Source of the DNA: Plasmodium brasilianum
Lineage: Eukaryota > Apicomplexa > Aconoidasida > Haemosporida > Plasmodiidae
DNA: 64,000 nt
Reading direction: 5' to 3'
NCBI RefSeq assembly: GCF_023973825.1
Contig: NC_090122.1
Location: 1,876,630-1,940,629 of the forward strand
Part shown: positions 11,023 to 22,690 of the stretch, in pieces
How the letters are laid out: the number at the start of each line of letters is the position of its first letter
Numbering within the stretch: position 1 is the first letter of the stretch
Program-made: the position numbers and the translations under genes
The notes under the pieces: generated by a model
Database searches by the model: none
Told to the model about the DNA's origin: nothing
What the model saw: only the letters and a program-made list of their open reading frames with translations

Positions 11023-12974
11023 GTATGTACGTATGTAAGCATGTATGTACGAATATGTACACGTGTAGTGAACACTTCAATCCAGCCACATCATTTTTAA
11101 CTTGCCTAAAAAATTAAAATCAGAACTTTTTAGTAATTCTATAGCTCTCCTTGGGTTGTAATCAACTCGATGTAAAATCTTGAAGGCGTATTCAGGAGTA
11201 AATGGGTGCCACCCCAATTGACATTTCCAATTTTTGGCTAGCTCTTTTATAAAAATAGACAATTCATAATCATTTTTGATAACTAATTCGTATTGTCCCT
11301 CACTTAAGTAGCTTTCTTTCATCCGTTCTAATAAGTATGGCGAGTAAACTAATTCGGATTTGTTCGGCTCTACACAGTAAAAACGCGCGTACGAACGTAT
11401 ATGAGAATATATATACACATATAAACACACTTATGTACTCATATACATATGTGATAAAGGCATACCCCTTTGAACACAATTAAAATGTTAAACACTCTCA
11501 TGCATATATATATACAAATACCATCATATTTTTCTGAATGGCTATTTAAAAAAAAGGTTGAGACATTGGACACTTGGTAATTTTCCCCCACATTGATCTG
11601 ACCTGTATAATTACTCCCTTCACTTTTTTGTTTAACCTTTTCTTTTTTTTCTTCGCATGTACTGTTAATACAGAATAAAAAAAGAAGGTAAATGGAAAAT
11701 ATAAATATCATAAAACTTTGTAAGGAGGTGCATGCCATGTGTAGCGTGCACGCGTACATGTGTATATATGTGCTCACACATATGGGCATATGTATGCATG
11801 CATATATATATATATATATGTAGTGCCTCATTCCGTCTAAGGCACCCCCATCTAACCTTATGGTTTTTATTTTCTTCCTTTTTTTTAATGAAATATCAAT
11901 AGTTACGCCTAGAGAGAAAGAAAAAAAAAAATTAAATCAATATGAAAAATAAAAAAAATAAAAAAATATAAATGATAATTAAGACATAAGAAATAGCCTT
12001 TTTCGTTGCTATAACTCTTGAATGTCAGTAAATTACACAAACCCAATCATTTTCGTTACCACTTCTTTTACAGAGGGGGCAATACCAATAGTTATAATTT
12101 TGTTGAGGCTTATCAGCTTCACTGACACACTGTTAAAAATAAAGGAAATGAATGAAAAGAAATGAAATAAAGAATAGATCTTAATTTGTTCAAATATGTA
12201 TGTATAAGTTCCAGTGTGTATGTATATGTTCCAGTGTGTATGTATGTGTTCCACTGTGTATGTATGTGTTCCACTGTGTATGTATGTGTTCCAATGTGTA
12301 CGTATGTGTTCCAATGTGTACGTATGTGTTCCAGTGTGTATGTATGTGTTCCAGCGTGTATGTATGTGTTCCAGTGTGTATGTATGTGTTCCACTGTGTA
12401 TGTATGTGTTCCACTGTGTATGTATGTGTTCCAGTGTGTATGTATGTGTTCCAATGTGTACGTATGTGTTCCAATGTGTACGTATGTGTTCCAATGTGTA
12501 CGTATGTGTTCCAATGTGTACGTATGTGTTCCAGTGTGTATGTATGTGTTCCAGCGTGTATGTATGTGTTCCAGTGTGTATGTATGTGTTCCAGTGCATA
12601 TGTATGTATATGCACCACTGTGTACATATATATATGCGCACATGTGTGTATATGCATCTATTTAAGCACAAGAATAGGCTTACGTATATGTGATAGGATC
12701 TGATGCAGTTGTCACAACAAATTAAATTTCCTCCATGATAGCATTCATAGCAGAAAGGATCGTTTTCATTATTGTCACTGTAGTTTCTTATTTCAGAATT
12801 TGTATTGGTTGGTTTTAAATTTTTGTTATTTGTTTTCTTATTATTGTTATTATATGTTACCTTTTTATGGTTGTTCATACCATAATTCTCTATATAATTC
12901 ATTCCCTTATTTTTAGACTTATCTATTTCTCTTCTTTTTACTTTATTCGAAACCACGACAAGCCCTTTTTCCAT
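10224..12974 (-). CDS. PHD-finger chromatin protein, seven exons
   Basis: Exons in transcription order: 12684-12974, 12039-12129, 11857-11908, 11522-11661, 11106-11369, 10790-10861 and 10224-10564. All phases close, giving 416 aa. The PHD zinc finger (C4HC3) spans the first junction. Exon one gives CYECYHGGNLICCDNCIRSYH, minus its last residue the 20-residue core, and the H-x2-C pair is completed by the first Cys of exon two, followed by WYCPLC. PHD fingers read histone H3 tails. Residues about 265-285 (EYAFKILHRVDYNPRRAIELL) resemble the end of an ELM2 domain, suggesting a co-repressor-type factor; this is inference. The C-terminus is a long Glu/Asp run, common in nuclear proteins. Intron one contains a 20-bp minisatellite and intron five uses a GC donor. 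Confidence 0.82.
12211..12610. repeat. 20-bp minisatellite in intron 1 of the PHD gene
   Basis: About 20 head-to-tail copies of ccagtgtgtatgtatgtgtt. Variation is concentrated at a few sites: cagt, cact, caat or cagc, and gtatg versus gtacg. The array is open in at least five frames, but this follows from the unit lacking stop triplets; it lies wholly inside an intron with good splice sites. Confidence 0.95.
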
Positions 12975-13847
12975 CTTTTGCTAAAAAGGAGGATGCACAA
13001 AAATGTAACATGTACAAGTGCTGAAAATGGAAAATTGGGAAAATATGAAAATGGGGCGAGGGTGAAAACTGAGTAGGTGTAAAAGTACATTACGTATGGT
13101 TATACCAAACGAGTAAAAATACAAGGTAATAAGTAAAAGTGCACAAATGAAAATAAATGCAAAAACGGAATATATGTAAAACGAAAATTTTTGCAGAAAG
13201 TGCATTTATGCAAAATGAGACCAAATGCAAAAAGGACACATATGGGTGCTATGTACAAAAAATTAAAACAGTATATGCTTCATTTTAATGATTATGCAAA
13301 AAATGTTCGTGAAAAATACTTACAACTATCTTGTAAAACAGTAAAAATTAGAAGTAGCTGCTTTTAGCCATTTAATAGATGTACTAATAACTATTTTTTA
13401 TGTGTCCTCAAAATACATTTTCATGTAATAAATAAATGGTACTATTGTGTGCGAGCTTTTTAAAAAGTGCGTAAATATATATGCAGACATAAATTCATAT
13501 ATATGCAAGTTAATGTACATATATATATATATATATTCGTATGTATTTTTTTTCCAGGTGCATATATATAATTAAAACAAATTTAAAAAAAAAAAAAAAT
13601 TAAAAAATTAGAAATTGTCTTACCAATAACTTTTTGCTCTCCTTATATGAAAGATGCGTTTTTCACTGTATAATTTTAATCAGAAAAACGTTTACACTTG
13701 AGTATTCGATATAATTTTTATTTTTTTATATAAACAAAATATTCTGATTCCTTTTTCATCTTTTTTCTTTTTAATTTTTTTTTATTACTTTTTATTCTTT
13801 TTTTTTCATACTTTTTTGTTTTTTCTTTTTTTTTTGTTTTTTCTTTT

Positions 13848-13882
<35 letters not shown>

Positions 13883-15580
13883 ATATGTTCTTACAAATTA
13901 TTACACACACTATGTACAGATTTAATTTACATAATTTTTTTTTTTTTTTTTTTTTATTAATCTATATTAATACTTACTGCACACAGAATTTATTGTTTAT
14001 GCAAAATATTTCACTATATATGTAAAAAGTTTTTACTTTAATGTATTTTTTTTTATTATTTATACACTATAATAAACATATTACACTAGTACTTCCTTTT
14101 TACAAAATGTTAAAACATTGTCTGCATGTGTCCAATTATTTTTTTCTTTCAAATAGGTATACATAGCAATTACGTATTATGTATATATATATGTACATCC
14201 AAATACATACATGCATATAAACTATGTATATATGAGTACATTTATGAGTATAAGTATTTGCATATATATATATGTTACATACACATTGCATACAACTCAT
14301 ATGCTACGTGTTCAGTGCGTATATACGTAAAGAAAAAAAATAAAGTATATATATACGTATATTTATATATATATTTATTTATTCATTTAAAACTTCTTCA
14401 GAGCACGCTATTATTTTCTTAATATTTGTTATGGTATTATTTGGAAAACCAAAAAAATAAGAAAAAATGGAAAAAAATAAATTTTTATAAATATGAATCA
14501 TAAGATTATTAAAAATAAAAGGAAATTAAAATATACTTTCAAAAGCTTTAAAAATAAAATACATAATGATAAAAGAAAAAAAAAAAAAAAACAGTAGCCA
14601 CAAATTTTTTGCAATAGTTGCATAGTGTTAACCATTTGTGTTTAACCACCAATACACTTATAATATTTTGAAACAGTAAAAATGTTTACATATATTTACG
14701 CAAACTAATGTATATTCGTGTATACATACATTTGTGTATACGAAATTATCTACTGAAGTGAGGTAACAAATAAAAAACATTTACGTATAATGGAGTAACA
14801 TATTAAATACACACCATTAAAAAATGTAAACATCGCTGCATTATTGATTTAACAAACGTTCTGCATAAATTTTGTAGATAATAATTTTTTTTTTTTTTTT
14901 TTAAATTTGGAACATGTTACACAAAAATACACAGAACGATTTCATATAACCAGCGGTCTGCATTGCGATTTATAATTACCCGTAACTGCAAATTGTAACT
15001 TGTTTTACTATTATAAAAAAAAAAGTAAACGAATAACAATAATATAGGGGAAAAAAAACAATAAACAATATAAAATAAAATAAAAAAAAAGAAGGAAACA
15101 TATTTGTATTCATTTTTTTATCGTAAAATATTCAAGTTTCCACATTTATAAATGTATGTACCGTCAAATCCTTTAAACCCATTTTGTTTTTAATTATACT
15201 GTTAGGTTGCTTCCTTTTTTTTTTTTTTTTTTTTTTTGTCAAATAAATTTCTGTAAAAAAACAGCGTTCAGTATACACACATGCATAATTTACTTCTGTA
15301 CATATGTATATATACATATATATATATGCATTTGTATATTTATTTAAACTTTTTGTAAATATTTTGGCTTTTGTACAAATAAAACAAAAATTGTAGTTCC
15401 ATTTTGCGATTACTATGAATTGGAAGATCTTTTAAAAAAAACAAAAACAAAAGAAAAACATAGATTTATGCCATTGGTTTAATTTGTTATAATCATATAG
15501 AAAACGAATTTTTTCTGTTTGTGCAACCATTGAACTTTTGTATTTTTTCTATTAAAATATATGCACTTATATATTACGTG

Positions 15581-15625
<45 letters not shown>

Positions 15626-16469
15626 TTTACTAACCAGTAATTAATGGCCTTTGTTTTTATGCACAGAAGAATTATAACAAAATGTGCCGTTAAAACAGTA
15701 TAATTCTTGTGCTCTTAAAAGAGTCGTAGTTACAAAATAGTACTTGAGAATAAATTTATACGACATAAAATATAGCAACATAAATCTATTAACATGGTGC
15801 ATATTGTTAGATAAGGTTATAAAAAAAAAAAAAAAAAAAAAAAGATAAATTCACTTTTAAAGAATATAACACAAAAAAAAGGGAAAAAAGAAAACAAAAA
15901 TATGCACATATGCATATATATTATATATTTATTTATATATATAAAAGAACAAGAAATTATAATGATGAGAACGAAACGTGGTTCTTTTATAACATTAACC
16001 TAACGAAAAAAAAAAAAAAAAAAGTAAATTACAAATTGAGGTAATATCAAAATTTTACATCTTAAATTTTTCGTTGAAATATTTTGTAAACATTTTTTTC
16101 TATATTTTCTATATGTAATTTTGTCAATGTTAAATATGAAGAGTTACACAAAAATGTATATATATTTTCTTTCTTTTTTTTTTTGTTTTCATTTATTTTT
16201 CATATATTTTTGCATTTGTATGCTCATTTATTTTTCATTTATTTTTCATTTATTTTTGCATTTATTTTTGCATTTATTTTTGCATTTATTTTTTCATTTA
16301 TTTTTGTTTAATGGTCAAGAATCTTGAGGAAGTTTTTCCTTTAATCTGAATAGTACATCTGTTTTGGTTCTTGTAACAAGATAATACAGATATATACGCA
16401 TACACATATATATACATACAAATATAAACAAACGTACATATATACGTACGTAAGTATTCATGTATGGGG
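12975..16469. other. 3.5-kb intergenic region without a recognised gene
   Basis: Promoter side of the PHD gene on the left, 3' side of the alveolin on the right. It contains many poly(A)/poly(T) tracts (13850-13880, 13938-13955, 14890-14902, 15218-15236, 15824-15843, 16007-16023), a TA dinucleotide run near 15583-15621 and no coding frame with plausible composition. A slightly less AT-rich patch at 14940-15000 has no fold or motif I can name. Confidence 0.6.
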
Positions 16470-17948
16470 TTAAAATAGTTTTCCCGAAATCGTGTTCAAC
16501 TCTCTCTTATCCATCTGCTTCTGCATTTGGAACATTTGTTTAGCTTCTATTTCCGCTTCACGGGGAATTTGTGTAGATAAATTAAATACAGCATTTCTGT
16601 TAGCGTCTAAAAATTTTTCTTCATATAATTCTGGAATCCTTGTGGTTTCTTGTTTAATCCATTTGTTTTGTAAGTGAGTTATTTCGAGGGGATGTCCAGG
16701 ATGTAATGGGAGTGTACTTAAAAGATTTTCATTTGAAGATTTAATGGTAGTTGCATCTTGTGATGAATTTAGCTCAGAATTTGAATTTTGTTCATAAGTA
16801 TCACAATCAGAACATTCACACGTATGATCAGATAAACTGTCTTGTGTTTTCTTTAATTTGTCCTTCTCGTGTTTCAAATCAGCATTTACTCTCATCCATA
16901 GTGCTAAGTTATCAGCTTCATATAATTCTTCTGTATTTATTTTATTTATTCCCTTTGGATATTCTCGAATAGTAATTTTAGAATCAGTTGGTACCACTTT
17001 TATTATATTATGATAAACTAAATAAGGTTTTTCTACTAAACAGTCTACTTTATAAACTTTATCACTCCATGTAACTTTTGGTATTATTCTTTGACGAACA
17101 GGAACTGGAACATATGTATCATTAAATTTAAAAACTGGAACATCAACATCGATTACTTTAGGTTTGGGTACTATATAAGGAATTGGTAAATTTATTGGTA
17201 TATCAATTTTTTTTTTAACTTCAACAACTTTTTCCACTTTTGGTATGAATATATTTTCAAATGTTTTATTCTCTCCTAAATATACTTGTGGACCAAATGG
17301 TTCCATGAGTGGTGGTAACTGGCTTCCGCAACTTTTGGTATAATCAATATCATTACTGGTATTAATATTATTATTTATATATTGATAGGTTAGTTGGTCA
17401 AATTTCTCATTCACACCTTTATCCTTTGATGAAGTATAATTTTCTGTAGATATACCTTGTTTATTAATAAATCTGTTATTATCTTTATCAACATAATGAT
17501 AAACCTCTTCTACAATTTCCTGATCTTTAAATCTTATTTTTTCTTGTACCTGAAGAACGTCCACTTTTTTTTCTGTTACAATATTGTTTATTACTTTTTT
17601 TTCTATAATATTATATTTAGTTACTTCTTTCGGGACATACTTTATTTTTTCAATAACTTGGGGATCGTATTCAATTTTATCTATAAATCTCAATTCCGGA
17701 ACTTCTATTACTTTAGTTTTATTATGAAAAATATAATTTGGAACTTCTCTTATTTTTTCAACTAATTCAGCGTTTTGCTTCTGTATTATTTTTGTTTCTT
17801 TTTCTTTGGTATTTGGGGCACAAGTACTGCTACAACTACTACTTGTTGATATTGGTATGCTTCCCCTTAATGAAGATAACGACCTGCCTTCTTTTCCGCC
17901 ATATTTTAAAGGTGTTCTTGGTTCTATATTAAAATTTTGAAATTTCAT
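16470..17948 (-). CDS. Alveolin / inner membrane complex (IMC1-family) protein
   Basis: Encodes 492 aa if translation starts at MKFQNFNIEPRTPLKY (17948). An upstream in-frame extension to 18098 exists but crosses a likely 5' UTR intron. The core holds the alveolin signature: Val/Pro/Lys/Glu-rich repeats such as IEVPELRFIDKIEYDPQVIE, EKIKYVPKEVTKYNIIEKK, VEKVVEVKKKIDIP and PVPVRQRIIPKVTWSD. Alveolins form the intermediate-filament-like subpellicular network under the inner membrane complex and give zoites shape and strength. The C-terminus is acidic and has a Cys-rich CECSDCDTYE patch, plus FQMQKQMDKRE. Gene order suggests the orthologue of P. falciparum IMC1b, an ookinete-stage member, from memory. 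The family call is secure; the exact paralogue is not. Confidence 0.9.
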   Translation of the reverse strand: MKFQNFNIEPRTPLKYGGKEGRSLSSLRGSIPISTSSSCSSTCAPNTKEKETKIIQKQNAELVEKIREVPNYIFHNKTKVIEVPELRFIDKIEYDPQVIEKIKYVPKEVTKYNIIEKKVINNIVTEKKVDVLQVQEKIRFKDQEIVEEVYHYVDKDNNRFINKQGISTENYTSSKDKGVNEKFDQLTYQYINNNINTSNDIDYTKSCGSQLPPLMEPFGPQVYLGENKTFENIFIPKVEKVVEVKKKIDIPINLPIPYIVPKPKVIDVDVPVFKFNDTYVPVPVRQRIIPKVTWSDKVYKVDCLVEKPYLVYHNIIKVVPTDSKITIREYPKGINKINTEELYEADNLALWMRVNADLKHEKDKLKKTQDSLSDHTCECSDCDTYEQNSNSELNSSQDATTIKSSNENLLSTLPLHPGHPLEITHLQNKWIKQETTRIPELYEEKFLDANRNAVFNLSTQIPREAEIEAKQMFQMQKQMDKRELNTISGKLF

Positions 17949-19539
17949 TTCTTTCTGATTCTTTGAAATATTAATGTAATCACTTCCAATGATTAAAATA
18001 GTTGTACCTTCGTTTTTGTTACTGCCTTTTTTATAGCAAAAAAAAAAAAGTACACTTACATGTATTACATGTGTATTTATGTGTACACACAAAGACAAGA
18101 ATATAAAATTATAATTGAAAACTATTCAAAAAAAATAAACAAACAACAAATAATTCATGTAATTAAAACGGACAGTGTATATTAAAAAACAAACGAGTTA
18201 AATTTTTAAAGTTACAGATATTATATATCCACAAAAAAAAGGGGTAAATAGTTCTAAACAACAATAACAAAAAAAAAAAAAAAAAAAAAAAAAAACAAAA
18301 GCTGAATATTTACACAGATATAGGTATACATTAAATGGCAAATAATAACATGTATTTGTCGGAAATGCTTCATATATAAACAGAAAAAACAAAAAAATGA
18401 AAATTGTAGAATACTGTTAAATCATTTTTTTTTTTTTTTGAAGTGAAGAATACAAAAATTGTGAAATGTGTATTTTTATATAGTTGTAGCTTCACACACT
18501 TTGGAAAAAAAAAAAAAAATTATAATATATTAAATTAAAATAAATAAAATTAAAATGAATTAATATAAAATAAAATAATTAAATGTTGCTATGACTACAT
18601 GAACAAGCAATAATTTACAAACAATAAAAAATTACCAGGAAATAATTCCAAAATAATTTTTAAGCTTACCAATTAATGATATTTATAATTAAAAGTAGCC
18701 TACACAAATGATGACGCAGTTAATGTATAGAAGTGAACGAAAAAAAAAATAAATTAAATTAAATTAAAAAAAATAAAAAAAAATTAAATTAAACTAAACT
18801 AAGTAAAAATAAAATAAACTACATCAAAATGCAGTAAAATGCAGTAATAGCTACCTGATTAACAAAAAAAGCAACAAACGTATGACTTGCTCATAATTTA
18901 TTATATCTCCCCATTGGACAAAAAAGTTATTTACAAATGAATATAACGGGTGTTGTTGCAACCGTTGGAATTATCTAACGAATATGTATGATTAAAAATG
19001 TATATGTTGAAAAACTATAAATTAAAAAAAATAAGTAACTTCGTAGTTCGGTATGCTTTTAGAAAATAATTTTTAGGATTATTTATATTTTGGGTGAACT
19101 ACAATTTCTCAGTTTTTTATAATGTCGTATTATTATATCTGTGCAAATATATGTGTGTGGAAATAAATAAAAAAAGAAAAAAAAAAAAAAATGAATAAGC
19201 AATATATTTTTGGAGAAAAAACTTTTTTTTTTCTTTTTTTTTTTTTAAAAAAAAGCTTATTAAAAAAAAAGTAATCTCTTCACTAATTATATATAAAGAG
19301 CAGAGTACATATAAATATTAAATGAATAAATGAAAAGTGATGAAAAATATCAAATATTAGGCTATATAAAATAAAACATATCAATGAAAAATAACAGAAA
19401 AAAGAAAAGAGGATATCGTAACATAAGGAACAAACATGAGGAATGAATAATAATAATTCCCCCAAAATATCCCTTTTAATGAGAGGCAGAATATTCTTCA
19501 AATAACATTTTTGAATAAGTAATAATTATAATTAAAATT
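17949..19539. other. Divergent promoter region
   Basis: About 1.6 kb between the 5' end of the alveolin (-) and the 5' end of the heptatricopeptide-like gene (+). It contains a likely 5' UTR splice acceptor for the alveolin near 18028, a 26-A run at about 18270-18295, and very AT-rich DNA with short repeated ttaaatta/aaaataaa words. No coding or RNA feature is seen. Confidence 0.55.
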
Positions 19540-21756
19540 ATGAACGAAATAATAAGTTTTTTAATTAAGTGGAAAATTGTTCAAAAAGTTCGGGAAAATA
19601 ATATTTTTATTGGTATAAGTAAAGGTTTCTTCTTTAGAGAGTTCCACAGACATTCGTCAAATGAAAATGTGTTAAAAAATAAAGAAATAAATCGAAATAA
19701 AAAACAAGAAATATGGATGAAGAAAATTAACTCAAAGGAACTACCACGTAAAAAGTTTGGAAACCAATTAGGAACAGTAGCAAGAAAATTATATTTAAAA
19801 TATTTATTTAAGAATAATAAAGAAGATGTTATGGATTATAATGAGAGAAACTGTGGTGGTAGTCTTGAGAAAAATTACTATTGTAAGGCTTCATTAGGAG
19901 AGAAAAATAATGAGATATGTAATGATTATGACGTAAAAATTGGTAATAAGGATAAATTTAATAGTACTCATATTACAAGTTCTACGAAGAGTATTAATGA
20001 ATTAATAGTAAGTAAAAATGAATCGGCTTATAAGCAAAAGAGAAATGAAATTTCAAGATTCCACAATAATGAAATAAGTTCTATCTCAAAAAGCAGGAGC
20101 ATAATGAATACTTACGATTTGAATGAACAGAGTAATAAATGTACATGGGATGATGTATGTAATGAACTGAAATATCATTTGCCATTTCTGCAACCATATA
20201 GTATAACGACAGCTTTGAATTATTTGTCTAAAGTAAATTATAACGAATATAACATTTTCAAATTAATAGCTGAAAATATTGACGAAAGGTGGATAAAAAA
20301 TTTTAATATAAAAGATTTATCCTTATTACTATTATCCTATTCCAGGATAAGTTCAAAATATGACTCGTTCATAAATTTAGTCAGCAGAGAATTATTATTT
20401 AAAATATGCTATGGTACATTTGAAGATATATCTCAAATAGCATATTCCTATACCAAAATGAAAAAATACGATTATGAAGTTTTTGTTCATTTATGTAATG
20501 AGACAAAGAATATAATAAAAAGTGACTTACACCATTCTGCAAATAGTAATAGTACTACTTATAACTTAAATAGTTACAGTGTTAAAGGTTGTAATGGTAA
20601 AACTCAGAATAATAATTCCATAAGTCATGACATAAAAAATTACATTAACTACAATGTTGATGTTAAAAATACAATAGAACAAAACAGTAAAAATGATGCG
20701 AAATTGGGAAAGGAGGAATTCTACCACACAATAGTTGAGAAAGAAAATTCGCATGATAAAATTGGTAATATTGGAGTAACGGATAGTAAAAACAAATCGT
20801 TTGGTGATATAGACAGTGAGTTCAATTCAAAGAAGGGGAGTCAAAATTCATGCGTAATAAAAAGTAGTAGTTTCTTAGATAAGGAAAAAATCAATGATAA
20901 AACGAATGGTGAAATAAAAGAAGATAAGAAATATTCTTATATATGTCTATTAGTGTATTGTACTGGTAAAATGAAACATTGTGATAATAGTTTGTTTGAT
21001 TTAATTTCAAAATATATAAATTTTGACAAACTTAATAATATAGATATAAGTAATTTGTCGTATACATTTTCTCTATACAATTTTTATAAAAATTGTTTTT
21101 ATGAAAAATTCTGTTTAAAAAGTATTCAAATTATTCATCTAACTGAACCATTACATAAGGTTATTATCATGACTTATCTGTTAAAATATCCGAAGGTTAA
21201 AATGTTACATATCTATTTTACATATATATTTTGTATAAACAAAGAAATTAAGGAAAATAAGAATACATATAAACAGGTGCTGTTTCTAAATATGTGCATA
21301 AATAGCTTTTCTTTTGAACCATTTTTAAACTTCTTACTTGACGTACTAGCAAATTCAAACAAAAAAGAAACGTATGATCAAAGTGAAGATATAAATAAAG
21401 TGTGTTTCATAGTAAACAGTTTGGTTGATTATACAATTTTTTTTATGCAAAATAAAAATATGTCTTCTCGAGATTTTCCAAAGGTTTTGATTATATTATT
21501 CAAAATACGCCATAAAAATAATGATCAGTCGACCCATTTCTCCTTATCGGATTATGATCAAATGGTGCCTATAAAAAAGGTCGACGCTTTAATAGACGAA
21601 GTTTTAGACAAAGTAATAAATAATATGAAGCAATTTCACACCTTCGACTTGGTTAACATTAGGAATATTCTAAATTTAAAAGGTGAAAATGAAAACATTC
21701 AGTTTGGACAGAAAAAAAGGGAAATTTTAAATTTTATTGGCTCGCTCAAGCGTTAA
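19540..21756 (+). CDS. Heptatricopeptide-like (HPR/OPR-type) protein, probably mitochondrial
   Basis: Single exon, 738 aa. The N-terminal 30 residues are basic and hydrophobic (MNEIISFLIKWKIVQKVREN), compatible with organelle targeting. Residues about 200-340 hold tandem helical pairs of the kind in apicomplexan heptatricopeptide/octotricopeptide proteins: SITTALNYLSKVNYNEYNIF, NIKDLSLLLLSYSRISSKYD, EDISQIAYSYTKMKKYDYEV. An Asn/Ser/Lys-rich low-complexity insert (about 345-465) interrupts them, and the pattern resumes in DISNLSYTFSLYNFYKNCFY. Such proteins bind organelle RNA, notably the fragmented mitochondrial rRNA, and often end in a RAP domain. No clear RAP domain is visible at the C-terminus here. 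The role is inferred from the repeats only. Confidence 0.75.
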   Translation: MNEIISFLIKWKIVQKVRENNIFIGISKGFFFREFHRHSSNENVLKNKEINRNKKQEIWMKKINSKELPRKKFGNQLGTVARKLYLKYLFKNNKEDVMDYNERNCGGSLEKNYYCKASLGEKNNEICNDYDVKIGNKDKFNSTHITSSTKSINELIVSKNESAYKQKRNEISRFHNNEISSISKSRSIMNTYDLNEQSNKCTWDDVCNELKYHLPFLQPYSITTALNYLSKVNYNEYNIFKLIAENIDERWIKNFNIKDLSLLLLSYSRISSKYDSFINLVSRELLFKICYGTFEDISQIAYSYTKMKKYDYEVFVHLCNETKNIIKSDLHHSANSNSTTYNLNSYSVKGCNGKTQNNNSISHDIKNYINYNVDVKNTIEQNSKNDAKLGKEEFYHTIVEKENSHDKIGNIGVTDSKNKSFGDIDSEFNSKKGSQNSCVIKSSSFLDKEKINDKTNGEIKEDKKYSYICLLVYCTGKMKHCDNSLFDLISKYINFDKLNNIDISNLSYTFSLYNFYKNCFYEKFCLKSIQIIHLTEPLHKVIIMTYLLKYPKVKMLHIYFTYIFCINKEIKENKNTYKQVLFLNMCINSFSFEPFLNFLLDVLANSNKKETYDQSEDINKVCFIVNSLVDYTIFFMQNKNMSSRDFPKVLIILFKIRHKNNDQSTHFSLSDYDQMVPIKKVDALIDEVLDKVINNMKQFHTFDLVNIRNILNLKGENENIQFGQKKREILNFIGSLKR

Positions 21757-22690
21757 AAGTGTAATAAGTGAAGCGTAAAAACGATAAACGAAAGGAACAA
21801 AACAATGTGGAGAAACGTAAGAGCCTCTTTGAAGTGATATTACTCAAAATGGAAGAAAATGCGTGCACATATTATATATATATGTATGCATGTATGAATT
21901 GATGCATGGACGCGTGGGTGTGCGCACATGATGTGTTAAGCAGCTTTCCCCCCTTTTGCAATGTTCATTCTACAACTGAGATAGAGTTTCATAAGGAGGT
22001 ATAAGCTAAAGTTAATGTGTGCAGATATTGTAAAAAAAAAAAAAAATATATATAATAAAATAAAATTATAATCAAAATAATTATGAGATTTCAATTGAAA
22101 CTCCAATTCCTACGTATTATGCGCATACACCGAATGATCGCACAAATTTTCTACATATTTTTACATCCAAAAAGTAAAAAATAAAATACCACAAGGTCTT
22201 TTATCGTTTTATTTGTTATTACAAAAAATGAAGAATTTGTTAAAAAAACGTGAAAAAAAAAGAAAAAACATGCTCTCTTTATATTTCTTTCAAAAATTTA
22301 TAAAAACATCTAATTAAAAAGGAAAAAAGAAAAAGGCGTAAAATATGATAAAAATTAAACACACTCGTAAATAAGAGCAAATGTAAATATAAGCATATAT
22401 ACATATGTATGTGATTATGTGTGCGCGTATGTACGTGCGTACGTATGTACCGTCAACACCTGTTACAAGGGGACTGGCGAACTGAGTGAACGTGATAATT
22501 CATTTCATGTAGTTTTTTTGTTATTAAAATTTTTGACACATTATATTTTACTTATTTGTAATTTCCACGAATACTTTGAATTAGCAACGGTTTCACGCAA
22601 ACAAAATTTACATATTTTATGGTAACTACATGCATATATACATAAAAGTGCACATAAGTATACATATATATATATATATACATAAATTCT
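21757..22690. other. Convergent intergenic spacer
   Basis: Shared 3' region of the heptatricopeptide-like gene (+) and the giant DnaJ gene (-). AT-rich with TA/GTAC-rich patches (22390-22450, 22620-22680); no gene seen. Confidence 0.55.

Noticed and set aside
12119..12703. Several overlapping 155-175 codon open frames on both strands (HTYTLEHI- and CVCMCS-type peptides)
   Set aside because: All come from a 20-bp repeat without stop triplets inside an intron of the PHD gene; frames are equally open on both strands.
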